Source: Marinobacter sp.
Lineage (GTDB): Bacteria; Pseudomonadota; Gammaproteobacteria; Pseudomonadales; Oleiphilaceae
Assembly: GCA_022565395.1 (NCBI GenBank)
Contig: JAIUMV010000023.1
Span: 1-58,834 of the forward strand
Direction: 5' to 3'
DNA: 58,834 nucleotides
Shown here one piece after another: positions 13,227 through 21,160 of this stretch (positions are counted from its first letter, which is position 1; each line of letters starts with the position of its first letter). The notes under the pieces are model-generated. The model did no database searches. It saw only the letters and a list, made by a program, of their open reading frames with translations, and was not told the origin of the DNA. Position numbers and translations under genes: made by a program.

Positions 13227-15872
13227 ATGACCCCCAAGCCCATGTTAAGTACGACCTGCCCATACTGTGGCGTTGGTTGCGGTGTGCGCGCGCCTGCTGG
13301 CGGCGGTGCTGCGGTGCAGGGGGATCAGCAGCATCCAGCCAATCACGGCAAATTGTGCGTGAAGGGTAGCAGTCTGCATGAAACGCTGGTGCCGGAGGGG
13401 CGGCTGTTGTATCCGCAAGTGCGGGGGCAGCGAGTGACCTGGGACAGTGCCATCGGGCAGGTTGCGGGTGCTATCCGGGAGGCGGTGGCAACCCATGGGC
13501 CGGGCTCCGTGGCTTTCTATCTGTCCGGGCAGATGCTGACGGAAGACTACTATGTGGCCAACAAGCTCGCTAAGGGCTTTATTGGCACGCCTCATGTGGA
13601 TACCAACTCCCGTCTGTGTATGTCCTCTGCGGTGGCTGCCCACAAACGCGCGTTTGGCGAGGACGTGGTACCCGGGTGCTATGAAGATCTGGAGCTGGCG
13701 GACCTGCTGGTGTTGACGGGCAGTAACACGGCCTGGAATCACCCTATTCTTTACCAGCGAATGAAGGCCGCGAACCGGGCGGGTCGCAAGGTGGTGGTCA
13801 TCGACCCCCGGGCCACGGCCACGACCGAATTGGCGGACCTGCACCTGAAGCTGCGCCCTGGCACAGATAGCCTGCTGTTTAACGGCTTGCTGGTGTGGCT
13901 GGCGGACCAGCAGGCGGTGGACCACGCCTACCTGGCCGCGCACTGCGACGGATTTGAAGACGCCCTGGCGCTGGCCCGCAGCCACGCCCCGAGTCTGGCC
14001 CAGGTGGCGGCGGCCTGTGACCTGGCGGTCGCGGACCTGCGGCGTTTCTATGAATGGTTTGCCGCCACGCCGCGCACGGTGACGCTGTTCTCCCAGGGCA
14101 TTAACCAGTCTGTGGCCGGCACCGATAAAGGCAACGCCATCATCAACTGCCACCTGGCTACGGGTCGGGTGGGCAAACCGGGCGCCAGCCCCTTTTCCAT
14201 TACCGGTCAACCCAATGCCATGGGGGGGCGGGAAGTCGGTGGCCTGGCCAATACCCTGGCGGCCCACCGGGATTATGAAGACCCGGCAGACCGCGCCCTG
14301 GTTGCAGATTTCTGGGGCGTACCTCAGGTGGCGGAGGGGCCTGGTTACAAGGCGGTAGATCTGTTTGAGGCGGTGCACCGGGGTGATATCAAAGTGCTCT
14401 GGATCATCGCCACCAACCCGGCCGTCAGCCTGCCTGACAGCGCCCGCGTCCGGGAAGCACTGGCCCGATGCCCCACCGTGATTGTCTCCGACTGCAGTGT
14501 GCAGTCCGATACGGTGCAGCAGGCCGATATCCTGTTGCCTGCCGCAGGCTGGGGAGAGAAGGATGGCACGGTTACCAACTCAGAGCGCCGGGTATCCCGA
14601 CAACGGGCTTTTCTGCCGTTACCTGCAGAGGTGCGGCCGGACTGGTGGGCCCTGGCGCACGTAGGGCAGGCGCTGGGTTACGGCGCAGCGTTCACCTACG
14701 ACGGCCCGGCGGCGATCTTTCGTGAGCATGCGCGCTTGTCAGCCTGTAACAGTGGCACCCACCGCTGTTTCGATTTGTCCGGCCTGCAAGGGCTGTCAGA
14801 TGATGAATACCATGACCTCGGCCCGGTGCAATGGCCGGTTACGCGGCAGGCACCGGCAGGTACCACGCGCTTGTTTGGCGATGGCCGCTTTGCCACGCTT
14901 AGCGGCCGCGCCCGATTGGTGCCGGTGGCCTGGATTCCGCCGCAGCAACAACCCGATGCCCAATGGCCCCTGGTGGTTAACTCCGGCCGTGTCCGGGATC
15001 AATGGCATACCATGACCCGTACCGGCAGCGCGCCCCGCCTGCTACAGCACCGCAGTGAGCCCTTTATTGAGGTACATCCCGCAGATGCGGCACCTCGGGG
15101 CCTGGAGGCAGGTGCCCTGGCAACGCTGCAACGGGAGGGTCAAAGCTACACCGGCCGGGTTATCGTGACGGACCAGCAGCGCCCGGGTGAGGTGTTTGTG
15201 CCGATCCACTGGAATGGCCAGTTCGCCTCGGCGGGTTTGGCCAGCAGCCTGATGGGGCCGGTAACAGACCCGGTATCCGGCCAGCCGGAATCCAAGCATG
15301 GCATTGCCAGCCTGCAGGGGTTCCCTGCGCGCTGGCACGCGCGTTTGCTGCAACGTCGCGAAGCGCCCCGGCGCTGGCAGGCGGGCTACTGGACGCGGGT
15401 ACCGCTGCAGCATTGTGATAGCTGGTGGCTGGCGGACACCGACCGTAAGGACTGGGCTGCCGTGCTGACTGACTGGCTGGGGGGTGAGCCGACCCTGATG
15501 ATGGCGGACCCTGCGCAGCAGCGATTTCGGGCTGCCCGGCTTTTGAATGGGCGCTTGCAGGCGGTGGTGATGGTGGAAACAGACGCGGCCCTGTTGCCGG
15601 ATACCGACTGGCTCGACGAGTGTTTTGCTGAACCCCGGCTCTCCAGCGCTCAGCGACGTATGCTGTTGGCGGGCCGTCGGGCTGATCAGCCCGACGTGGG
15701 TGCCATGGTCTGTAGCTGCTTCCAGGTGGGCGAAAAACAGATTCAGCAGGCTATTGCCGAGGGCGCCTGCAGTGTGGACGCATTGGGTGAGCAGTTGCGC
15801 TGCGGCACCAACTGCGGCTCTTGCCTGCCAGAGATCAAAGGCTTGCTCCTGAGTGCCCGGTCTGTGGCCTAG
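13227..15872 (+). CDS. nasA: Assimilatory nitrate reductase catalytic subunit NasA
   Basis: This gene encodes 881 residues of a cytoplasmic molybdopterin enzyme that reduces nitrate to nitrite. The N-terminal [4Fe-4S] cysteines are in CPYCGVGC (residues 11-18) with the fourth in GKLCVKG. Mo-bis-MGD binding motifs follow, including SNTAWNHPILY and NAMGGREVGGLANTLAAHR. The C-terminal 60 residues add a BFD-like [2Fe-2S] domain (MVCSCFQVG ... CGTNCGSC), usual in NasA proteins that take electrons from an NAD(P)H-dependent partner. It is divergent from the oxidoreductase gene. Its TAG stop shares the CTAG palindrome with the stop of the convergent SprT-like gene. Confidence 0.95.
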   Translation: MTPKPMLSTTCPYCGVGCGVRAPAGGGAAVQGDQQHPANHGKLCVKGSSLHETLVPEGRLLYPQVRGQRVTWDSAIGQVAGAIREAVATHGPGSVAFYLSGQMLTEDYYVANKLAKGFIGTPHVDTNSRLCMSSAVAAHKRAFGEDVVPGCYEDLELADLLVLTGSNTAWNHPILYQRMKAANRAGRKVVVIDPRATATTELADLHLKLRPGTDSLLFNGLLVWLADQQAVDHAYLAAHCDGFEDALALARSHAPSLAQVAAACDLAVADLRRFYEWFAATPRTVTLFSQGINQSVAGTDKGNAIINCHLATGRVGKPGASPFSITGQPNAMGGREVGGLANTLAAHRDYEDPADRALVADFWGVPQVAEGPGYKAVDLFEAVHRGDIKVLWIIATNPAVSLPDSARVREALARCPTVIVSDCSVQSDTVQQADILLPAAGWGEKDGTVTNSERRVSRQRAFLPLPAEVRPDWWALAHVGQALGYGAAFTYDGPAAIFREHARLSACNSGTHRCFDLSGLQGLSDDEYHDLGPVQWPVTRQAPAGTTRLFGDGRFATLSGRARLVPVAWIPPQQQPDAQWPLVVNSGRVRDQWHTMTRTGSAPRLLQHRSEPFIEVHPADAAPRGLEAGALATLQREGQSYTGRVIVTDQQRPGEVFVPIHWNGQFASAGLASSLMGPVTDPVSGQPESKHGIASLQGFPARWHARLLQRREAPRRWQAGYWTRVPLQHCDSWWLADTDRKDWAAVLTDWLGGEPTLMMADPAQQRFRAARLLNGRLQAVVMVETDAALLPDTDWLDECFAEPRLSSAQRRMLLAGRRADQPDVGAMVCSCFQVGEKQIQQAIAEGACSVDALGEQLRCGTNCGSCLPEIKGLLLSARSVA

Positions 15873-16567
15873 GGTCGTTCAACTTCCCGCAGTAACGAAA
15901 AAGGCACCCGGTAGCGCAGGCGCTGCCAGGGGCCTTCACCTGCCACGGTGCAGGTTTTCTGGTTAACCCTGAGCACGAGCCCCTGGCGGCACTGGCTGCC
16001 TTCCCCGAACGCTACCTTCATCCCCGTTTGCCAATGATCCCGGCGCAGGCTGCTTGGGGTGTGGGCAAAAGGCGTATTGGGCAGGTGTGCGCCCTGGCGC
16101 TCGCTGTGCTCGGTGAGATAGTCCAGCACCCCTTGCGCTGCGCCGCTGGCATGCAGTTCATCCAGAATGGTGTAGAAATGCCGGTTATGGACCGAACCGG
16201 GAGAGCGCTGGCCGCCAACGTGCTGCAGCAGGTGGGCGAACTCGTGGCAGCAGGTATGGGCCAGCAGCTTGGCAGGCGACAGCTCACCACCAAAGTAGCC
16301 GCGCTTCTGTATTTCCCGGGCGGAGAGCCAGCCGCTGGCGGCGCGGGCGTCAAACTTGGCATTGACCATTCTCAGGCCGTAGGTAATCAGGTGGGCACCG
16401 CTGTCGGGATCAAAGCGATGGTAGGTGGCACGCCCGCGACCAGGGCGGCAATGTATACGGGCGCCGGGCCGTCGGGCCTGGACCCATTGCCGGGCCGGTT
16501 GCCAGAGTATCTGTTCGGTGGCACGGCACATCAGTTCGCCGATAAGGGCTGTATGGTTGGCGGTCAT
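15869..16567 (-). CDS. SprT-like zinc metallopeptidase family protein
   Basis: This gene encodes 232 residues from the ATG of MTANHTALIGEL. A TTG nine codons upstream is an alternative. The SprT-like zinc motif HEFAHLLQH (HExxH) sits near residue 106, and the third ligand is probably in SVHNRHFYTILDELH. The early part has a strand-rich RATYHRFDP...LITYGL segment typical of SprT-like domains. The C-terminus (about 170-232) looks like a small SH3-like beta domain (GMKVAFGEGSQCRQGLVLRV). The family includes SprT and DNA-protein crosslink proteases, but the substrate here is unknown. It overlaps nasA tail to tail by three bases. Confidence 0.8.
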   Translation of the reverse strand: MTANHTALIGELMCRATEQILWQPARQWVQARRPGARIHCRPGRGRATYHRFDPDSGAHLITYGLRMVNAKFDARAASGWLSAREIQKRGYFGGELSPAKLLAHTCCHEFAHLLQHVGGQRSPGSVHNRHFYTILDELHASGAAQGVLDYLTEHSERQGAHLPNTPFAHTPSSLRRDHWQTGMKVAFGEGSQCRQGLVLRVNQKTCTVAGEGPWQRLRYRVPFSLLREVERP

Positions 16568-16594
16568 AAACTTGGTACACCCTATGCTAGTCAA

Positions 16595-16771
16595 TAAATG
16601 ACCTCATACATGTTGCTCAAAATCAAGGCCCCTCAGAGCAAAATGCCCAACCATTGAGGTCGCACAGCTTATTCCACTTCGTTATCCATCGTCCAATGGC
16701 GGACAAGCGGTATCGCAGGCCTGCGCCTGCGTGGCCGGGCGTCCTGCTGGACACTTTCCTGTAATGAGGAC
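16595..16771. other. Intergenic region before the porin gene
   Basis: It contains a short imperfect palindrome (GCAGGCCTGCGCCTGC near 16713) and the ribosome site GAGGA at 16766. I see no other signal. Confidence 0.3.
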
Positions 16772-16777
16772 ATGACT

Positions 16778-17971
16778 ATGCGTATGGTTTCAGGCGTTTT
16801 GGCACTTTCCATGGCCGCCGCAACGGGCGCAGTACAGGCCCAGAATGTGGCAGATTCCATCTCTCAGGCGCTGAAAGAGGGCACGGCAGAGGCCAACTTT
16901 CGCTACCGGTATGAATACGTTAATCAGGAAGACGCGGGCAAGGAGTCCCATGCGTCCACCCTGCGTTCCCGGCTGACCTGGACCAGCGGTACCGCCTATG
17001 GCGTGCGCGGCCGGCTGGAAGTGGACAATGTCAGCAGTATCGGCACGGATCGTTACAACAGCACGGTGAATGGCAAACCCCTGTATGCTGCAGTGCCGGA
17101 CCCGGTGGGCACTGATATCAACCAGGCCTGGCTGTCCTATACCCTGGATCAGGCGGAACTGACTTATGGCCGCCAGCGGATCAACCATGGCAACCAGCGT
17201 TTCCTCGGTGGAGTGGGTTGGCGCCAGAATGAGCAGACCTATGATGCTGCGCGTATCACCGCCAAGCCCATGGACGGCGTAACGCTGGACTATAGCTACA
17301 TCTGGCGTGTCCATACCATTTTTGGTGCTGATAGCCCCAATGCCCGCCGCGATGGTGATATTCACGCCTTTTTGGGCACCTGGGCGGTGGCACCGGGGCA
17401 TACCCTGGCGGCTTATGGCTACCTGATGGATTTTGATGACTTTGTGGCGCTGTCCAACGTAACTTACGGCGTAGATTATCGTGGCCGCTGGGCGGATCTG
17501 GTGGACGTGCAGCTGGCGGTAGCCCAGCAGAGCGATACCGGTGACAGCCCGAAAGACTACGATGCCCTCTACTACCTTGCCAGTGTCGCAGGTAATCTGG
17601 GCCCCGTCAGAGCGCTGCTGGGCTATGAAGTGCTGGGTTCAGACAGCGGTGATGCTGCATTCATCACGCCGCTGGCAACCCTGCATGCCTTCCAGGGCTT
17701 CACTGACAAGTTCCTGGTGACACCGGATGACGGCATCCGCAATCTCTACCTGACCCTGTCCGGCAAAGTGGGCGCGGTAGGCTTGAGTGCGGGTTATCAC
17801 CAGTTCAAGGCGGATAACGGCGGCGCTGATTACGGCGACGAAATCAATGTGACCGTTACCGTGCCGGTGATGAGCAACGTGTCCGCCATGCTCAAGGCTG
17901 CGCGCTACAACGCCGATGATTTTGGCGCCGACACGGACAAGGTATGGCTGATGTTGACTGCGGGTTTCTAA
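16778..17971 (+). CDS. Outer-membrane beta-barrel porin (alginate-export family-like)
   Basis: This gene encodes 397 residues from MRMVSGVLA, chosen because GAGGA lies seven bases upstream. An ATG two codons earlier is too close to it. A signal peptide with cleavage after AVQA-Q is evident. The mature protein is a series of amphipathic beta strands with periodic aromatic residues, e.g. ANFRYRYEYVNQED, RSRLTWTSG, LTYGRQRINHGNQRFLGGVGWRQNEQTYDA and SYIWRVHTIFG. It ends in a phenylalanine, as outer-membrane barrels do. QNEQTYDA and the RQRI...GNQRFLG motif match the Alginate_exp family of about 400-residue porins. It stands alone, and the solute is unknown. Confidence 0.85.
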   Translation: MRMVSGVLALSMAAATGAVQAQNVADSISQALKEGTAEANFRYRYEYVNQEDAGKESHASTLRSRLTWTSGTAYGVRGRLEVDNVSSIGTDRYNSTVNGKPLYAAVPDPVGTDINQAWLSYTLDQAELTYGRQRINHGNQRFLGGVGWRQNEQTYDAARITAKPMDGVTLDYSYIWRVHTIFGADSPNARRDGDIHAFLGTWAVAPGHTLAAYGYLMDFDDFVALSNVTYGVDYRGRWADLVDVQLAVAQQSDTGDSPKDYDALYYLASVAGNLGPVRALLGYEVLGSDSGDAAFITPLATLHAFQGFTDKFLVTPDDGIRNLYLTLSGKVGAVGLSAGYHQFKADNGGADYGDEINVTVTVPVMSNVSAMLKAARYNADDFGADTDKVWLMLTAGF

Positions 17972-17977
17972 ACCGGC

Positions 17978-18748
17978 TCAACGCAGTGAAAAGCGTACCG
18001 GCAGGGTGTAGGTAAAGCTGTTGCCCTGCATTCTGTCCGGTACCGGTGGCAGCGGTGCTGCCGCCTCAATGATGCGTAATGCGGCCTCATCCAGCAGGGT
18101 GAAGTCGGTGCTGTCCGCCAGCTGCAGGGACAACAGGCGGCCGTGGCGATCAAACTGGAACATCACCAGCGCCGTACCCTGCTGCCCGAGCCGCTGGGCG
18201 CGACGGGGATATTCATAGTGTTGCGCCAGGTGTCGGTTCAGGCGCGCAAGATAGTCATCTGTGTCTGCTGAGTCACCGGCCAGCAATTCCACCTGATCCG
18301 GCGTGAGCTGCTCCTGGTCCGCACCTTCGGTATGGCCATCGGGCACCTGTTCCGCAATCTGGGTGGTTTCTGTCACCGGCGTGGCAGGTTGCTCAGGTTT
18401 GGGCTGCTCAGGAACGGGTTCCGGCTCTGGTTCTGGTTCCGGTATGGGCTCCGGCTCGGGTATCGGTTTGGGGGCGGGCACTGGTTCCGGTTCGGGGGCT
18501 GGTTCGGGCTCAGGTACCGGCTCCGGTGTTGGTTCGACCACGTCTGCTGGGGCCTCTACCACCTCGGGTATCGTCTCAACTTCAGTGGGCTTGCCAGCCA
18601 GTTGCAGGTGAATGGCGGCGGCGGTGGTGACCTGAGCCTGCCCTTCCGCGCTTGGTGGTGTCGGCAATGCCGCAGCCAGTGCCAGCCCCAGCAGTACGGT
18701 GAGCAGGACCGCCAGCCCTCTTAACGACCAACGTGCACGGGGGGTCAT
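17978..18748 (-). CDS. tonB: TonB energy-transducing protein
   Basis: This gene encodes 256 residues. The order is an N-terminal membrane anchor (GLAVLLTVLLGLALAAALP, about 11-29), a long periplasmic spacer of Pro-Glu repeats (about 70-120, built from PEPEP and PIPEPEP units), and a C-terminal TonB domain with YLARLNRHLAQHYEYPRRAQ, GTALVMFQFDRHGRLLSLQL and the ending YTLPVRFSL. TonB couples the proton-motive force harvested by ExbBD to outer-membrane receptors. Its ATG overlaps the upstream exbD stop as ATGA, so translation is coupled. It is last in a Fur-box operon. Confidence 0.95.
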   Translation of the reverse strand: MTPRARWSLRGLAVLLTVLLGLALAAALPTPPSAEGQAQVTTAAAIHLQLAGKPTEVETIPEVVEAPADVVEPTPEPVPEPEPAPEPEPVPAPKPIPEPEPIPEPEPEPEPVPEQPKPEQPATPVTETTQIAEQVPDGHTEGADQEQLTPDQVELLAGDSADTDDYLARLNRHLAQHYEYPRRAQRLGQQGTALVMFQFDRHGRLLSLQLADSTDFTLLDEAALRIIEAAAPLPPVPDRMQGNSFTYTLPVRFSLR

Positions 18749-19155
18749 GGGCTGGGCTCCGTTAGTAGCAGCACCTCCTGGTAGCCGCCGGCTTCCAGCA
18801 ACCGCAACAATGATTCGAGCATGGGCACGGTGGTATCCCGGTGGGCTGCAATGCGCACGGGGCGCTCATCAGGGCTGACTGGCAGGGCGTTAAGCAGGTT
18901 TTCCTGCGCTACAGTTTGGCTGCCGACGCGCCATTCACCGCTGGCCAGCAGAATCACGTCCGCTTTGGGTGGTTCCCGGTCGCCGTCAACAGCGACTTCT
19001 GGCAGTGCCGGTAGCGGGTCGTCCGCCAGGTGGCCGGCGACAATGAAGAACATCAGTAGCAGAAACACCAGATTGATCAACGGCAGGATACCGTCTTCAA
19101 CCCGGTCGAGGAGCGTTTTGCCGGAGCCCGGAGGGGCGGGTAGCAACGCACTCAT
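18745..19155 (-). CDS. exbD: ExbD-family biopolymer transport protein (second copy)
   Basis: This gene encodes 136 residues from the ATG of MSALLPAPPGSG, which overlaps the preceding exbD stop as ATGA. A short basic/acidic N-terminus leads into one membrane helix, DGILPLINLVFLLLMFFIVAG. The usual membrane Asp at the start of the ExbD helix (as in LIDVVFILL) is replaced by Asn (LINLVFLLL), so it may not carry protons itself. The periplasmic part ends VPMLESLLRLLEAGGYQEVLLLT, the ExbD fold. Pairs of ExbD proteins are known in TonB systems. Confidence 0.9.
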   Translation of the reverse strand: MSALLPAPPGSGKTLLDRVEDGILPLINLVFLLLMFFIVAGHLADDPLPALPEVAVDGDREPPKADVILLASGEWRVGSQTVAQENLLNALPVSPDERPVRIAAHRDTTVPMLESLLRLLEAGGYQEVLLLTEPSP

Positions 19156-19541
19156 GGCTGACGATCCCGTACCCATTGGGTTTCGATGCCCGCCGCGTTC
19201 AGGTGACTCATGGCCTGAGTAAAGGCGCCCAGGCTGACGTCTCCTTCGGTTTCCAGGCGTGCCTCGGTGACTCCGGCAGTACGCAGGCGGTCCGCCGCTT
19301 CGCCAGCGGGCAGGCTGTAGTGTTCCCAGCGCAGCAGGTTGTCCGGATGCAGGGTCAACACGGGTGCCAGGTCACCACTGCTGGTGCCACCGGTTGGCAC
19401 CTGATTGTCCAGGGCCAGATGGCTGGTGGGCAGCAGGTGGGTGGTCAGCATGAAAAACACCAGCAGGATGAACACCACGTCAATCAGTGGCGTTATCCGG
19501 ATAGGCAGGCGCCGGGGCGGGCGAGGCTCAACCAGTTGCAT
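19152..19541 (-). CDS. exbD: ExbD-family biopolymer transport protein (first copy)
   Basis: This gene encodes 129 residues from the ATG of MQLVEPRPPRRLPIR. Longer upstream frames lie inside exbB and are rejected. The single membrane helix ITPLIDVVFILLVFFMLTTHL keeps the conserved proton-carrying Asp. The periplasmic domain ends with LGAFTQAMSHLNAAGIETQWV. The gene starts 14 bases inside the end of exbB. Together with ExbB it forms the proton-driven motor for TonB. Confidence 0.93.
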   Translation of the reverse strand: MQLVEPRPPRRLPIRITPLIDVVFILLVFFMLTTHLLPTSHLALDNQVPTGGTSSGDLAPVLTLHPDNLLRWEHYSLPAGEAADRLRTAGVTEARLETEGDVSLGAFTQAMSHLNAAGIETQWVRDRQP

Positions 19542-20292
19542 GGATAAAGCGCTTGCTCGCCGCCGTGGTCGCGTGTTTGGTGTCCCGCTGGGCAGGTTCT
19601 GCGGGCTCACCGTCAACCGGCGGCAGCTCGACTGCAAGGATTTGTACCAGCAGGTCATTCATCCCGGTATTCAGACGACGGAGCCAGAACTCCAGGAAGG
19701 CCGCCAGGGCGGCGAAGGGGATGGCAATAATCAGGCCTGCGGCGGTGGTAGTCAGGGCCTGGTAGATACCGCCACTGAGCTGGCTGGCATTGGCGCGGCC
19801 TTCGGCGGCGGCCATGGCACTGAAGGCTTCCATCATGCCCAGTACGGTACCCAGCAGCCCCAGCAAGGGTGCCAGGGCAGCAATCACCTCAATGGTCTTG
19901 AGGGGGGCGTCAAACGGCTGCAGGGCACGCTGGGCCTGTCTGGCCAGTTCTTCACGGGTGTCTTGTGGCGAGCGCTGGGCAAGCCGGTATTCCATGGCAG
20001 TGGCAACCATACCCCGCAGCGGGTTGAGAGCGGCAAGCCGGCTGCCTGCCTGTCTGAGCTGGTGAGGAATGTCGGCGTCAGGCTGTTGTTGCCAGAGCTG
20101 CCTGGCCTGCTGCAAAAAGGCGTTACTGCGGGGTGTGTAAAACACCGCGGCTAGCAGTGTGTATATCGCCACTACGGCACCCAGCACGGCCAGGCCGGCA
20201 AGGATGTACATGACAGTGCCGCCCAGCTCAAGGTATTGGCCCAGGGATGGCAGGGCGCTGGTGACAGTTTCTGACAGGTGGGCTTCGTTCAC
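19528..20292 (-). CDS. exbB: ExbB / MotA-TolQ family proton channel protein
   Basis: This gene encodes 254 residues. The first membrane helix is at about 22-48 (GGTVMYILAGLAVLGAVVAI). A cytoplasmic helical loop follows, then the conserved TolQ/ExbB core at about 135-215: IEVIAALAPLLGLLGTVLGM, SGGIYQALTTTAAGLIIAIP and then FAALAAFLEFWL. The C-terminal tail is Pro/Glu/Ala rich. It is the first gene of the exbB-exbD-exbD-tonB operon and lies 48 bp downstream of a Fur box. Confidence 0.93.
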   Translation of the reverse strand: MNEAHLSETVTSALPSLGQYLELGGTVMYILAGLAVLGAVVAIYTLLAAVFYTPRSNAFLQQARQLWQQQPDADIPHQLRQAGSRLAALNPLRGMVATAMEYRLAQRSPQDTREELARQAQRALQPFDAPLKTIEVIAALAPLLGLLGTVLGMMEAFSAMAAAEGRANASQLSGGIYQALTTTAAGLIIAIPFAALAAFLEFWLRRLNTGMNDLLVQILAVELPPVDGEPAEPAQRDTKHATTAASKRFIHATG

Positions 20293-20340
20293 GGTATCTC
20301 CGAGGCCGGCTACAACGGCACAGTATGAGGTATAACGCGC

Positions 20341-20361
20341 AAATAATAACGATTATTATTT
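20341..20361. promoter_or_regulatory. Fur box upstream of exbB
   Basis: The sequence is an AT-rich palindrome with perfect 9-bp arms, AAATAATAA-CGA-TTATTATTT. The inner 19 bases match the Fur consensus GATAATGATAATCATTATC at 13 positions. It lies 48 bp before the exbB start, implying iron repression of the TonB operon. Confidence 0.8.
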
Positions 20362-20461
20362 GGATTTTCCAGCACTTTGGTAGCGTGCCAGGATGCCGCT
20401 TTGCCGATACCTTAAGGATGCTCACCACCGGATACGGGGTCCGAGGCCGGGAGGAATCTGG

Positions 20462-21160
20462 TCAGGGCTGCTCCAGCACCTCGCCGGTAAAGGCATAGCC
20501 TTTATTGCGGAAGGTTTTCAGCGGCAGCTCTTCACGGGTGTTGTTTTCAACCTTGGTGCGCAGGCGGCTGATAAGGCTGTCCAGGCGGCGGGTATGGTAT
20601 TCGTCGCCGCAGGGGGGCAGTACCCGGCAGAGTTGTTCCCGGCTCAGGGGGCTTTGCGGTCTGTGCATCAACGCCCGCAGAATCTCGCATTCAGCGGCGG
20701 TCAATGATGTTTCACGGGCACCGGGTGTGATGAGCAGGAAGCGCTGGGTGTCCAGGAGCCAGCCAGTGTTTGCAGCGGAGGTGTTGGTGGGTATGCGGCT
20801 GGCAAGGTTGGTGATGACGGCAACCAGCTCCTGCAAATCAACGGGCTTCACCAGATAGGCATCGGCACCACTGCGGATGCCACGGATGCGGTCATCCACC
20901 TGCCCTCGCGCGGTTACCATGACAATACCGGTATTCAGGCCATGCTGCGCCCTTACCCATTGGGCGGCTTCCACGCCGTCACCATCCGGCAGGTTGAGGT
21001 CCAGCAACAGGATTTGCCAGTCAGCAGCGTTGAGCTTTTCTTTCATCGCCGCAATACTGTTTGCCCCTTCTGCGTAGAATCCGCTGAGGTTCAGAAAGTC
21101 GACCATTTCGACTTGCAGGTCAAAGGAGTCCTCGGTGATCAGAACTCGAATAGCGCTCAT
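20462..21160 (-). CDS. OmpR/PhoB-family response regulator
   Basis: This gene encodes 232 residues from the ATG of MSAIRVLITEDSFD. A longer in-frame extension reads through the neighbouring gene and is not needed for the fold. The receiver domain spans about 1-120, with acidic pair Glu10/Asp11, phospho-acceptor Asp54 (LLLDLNLPDGDG), Thr in MVTARG and Lys in YLVKPV. The C-terminal winged helix is at about 130-228 (LTAAECEILRALMHRP, SREQL, RRLDSLISRLRTKVE, KGYAF). Its start overlaps the start of the divergent histidine kinase gene by 26 bases. The pair is a natural cognate two-component system. The target genes are unknown. Confidence 0.93.
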   Translation of the reverse strand: MSAIRVLITEDSFDLQVEMVDFLNLSGFYAEGANSIAAMKEKLNAADWQILLLDLNLPDGDGVEAAQWVRAQHGLNTGIVMVTARGQVDDRIRGIRSGADAYLVKPVDLQELVAVITNLASRIPTNTSAANTGWLLDTQRFLLITPGARETSLTAAECEILRALMHRPQSPLSREQLCRVLPPCGDEYHTRRLDSLISRLRTKVENNTREELPLKTFRNKGYAFTGEVLEQP

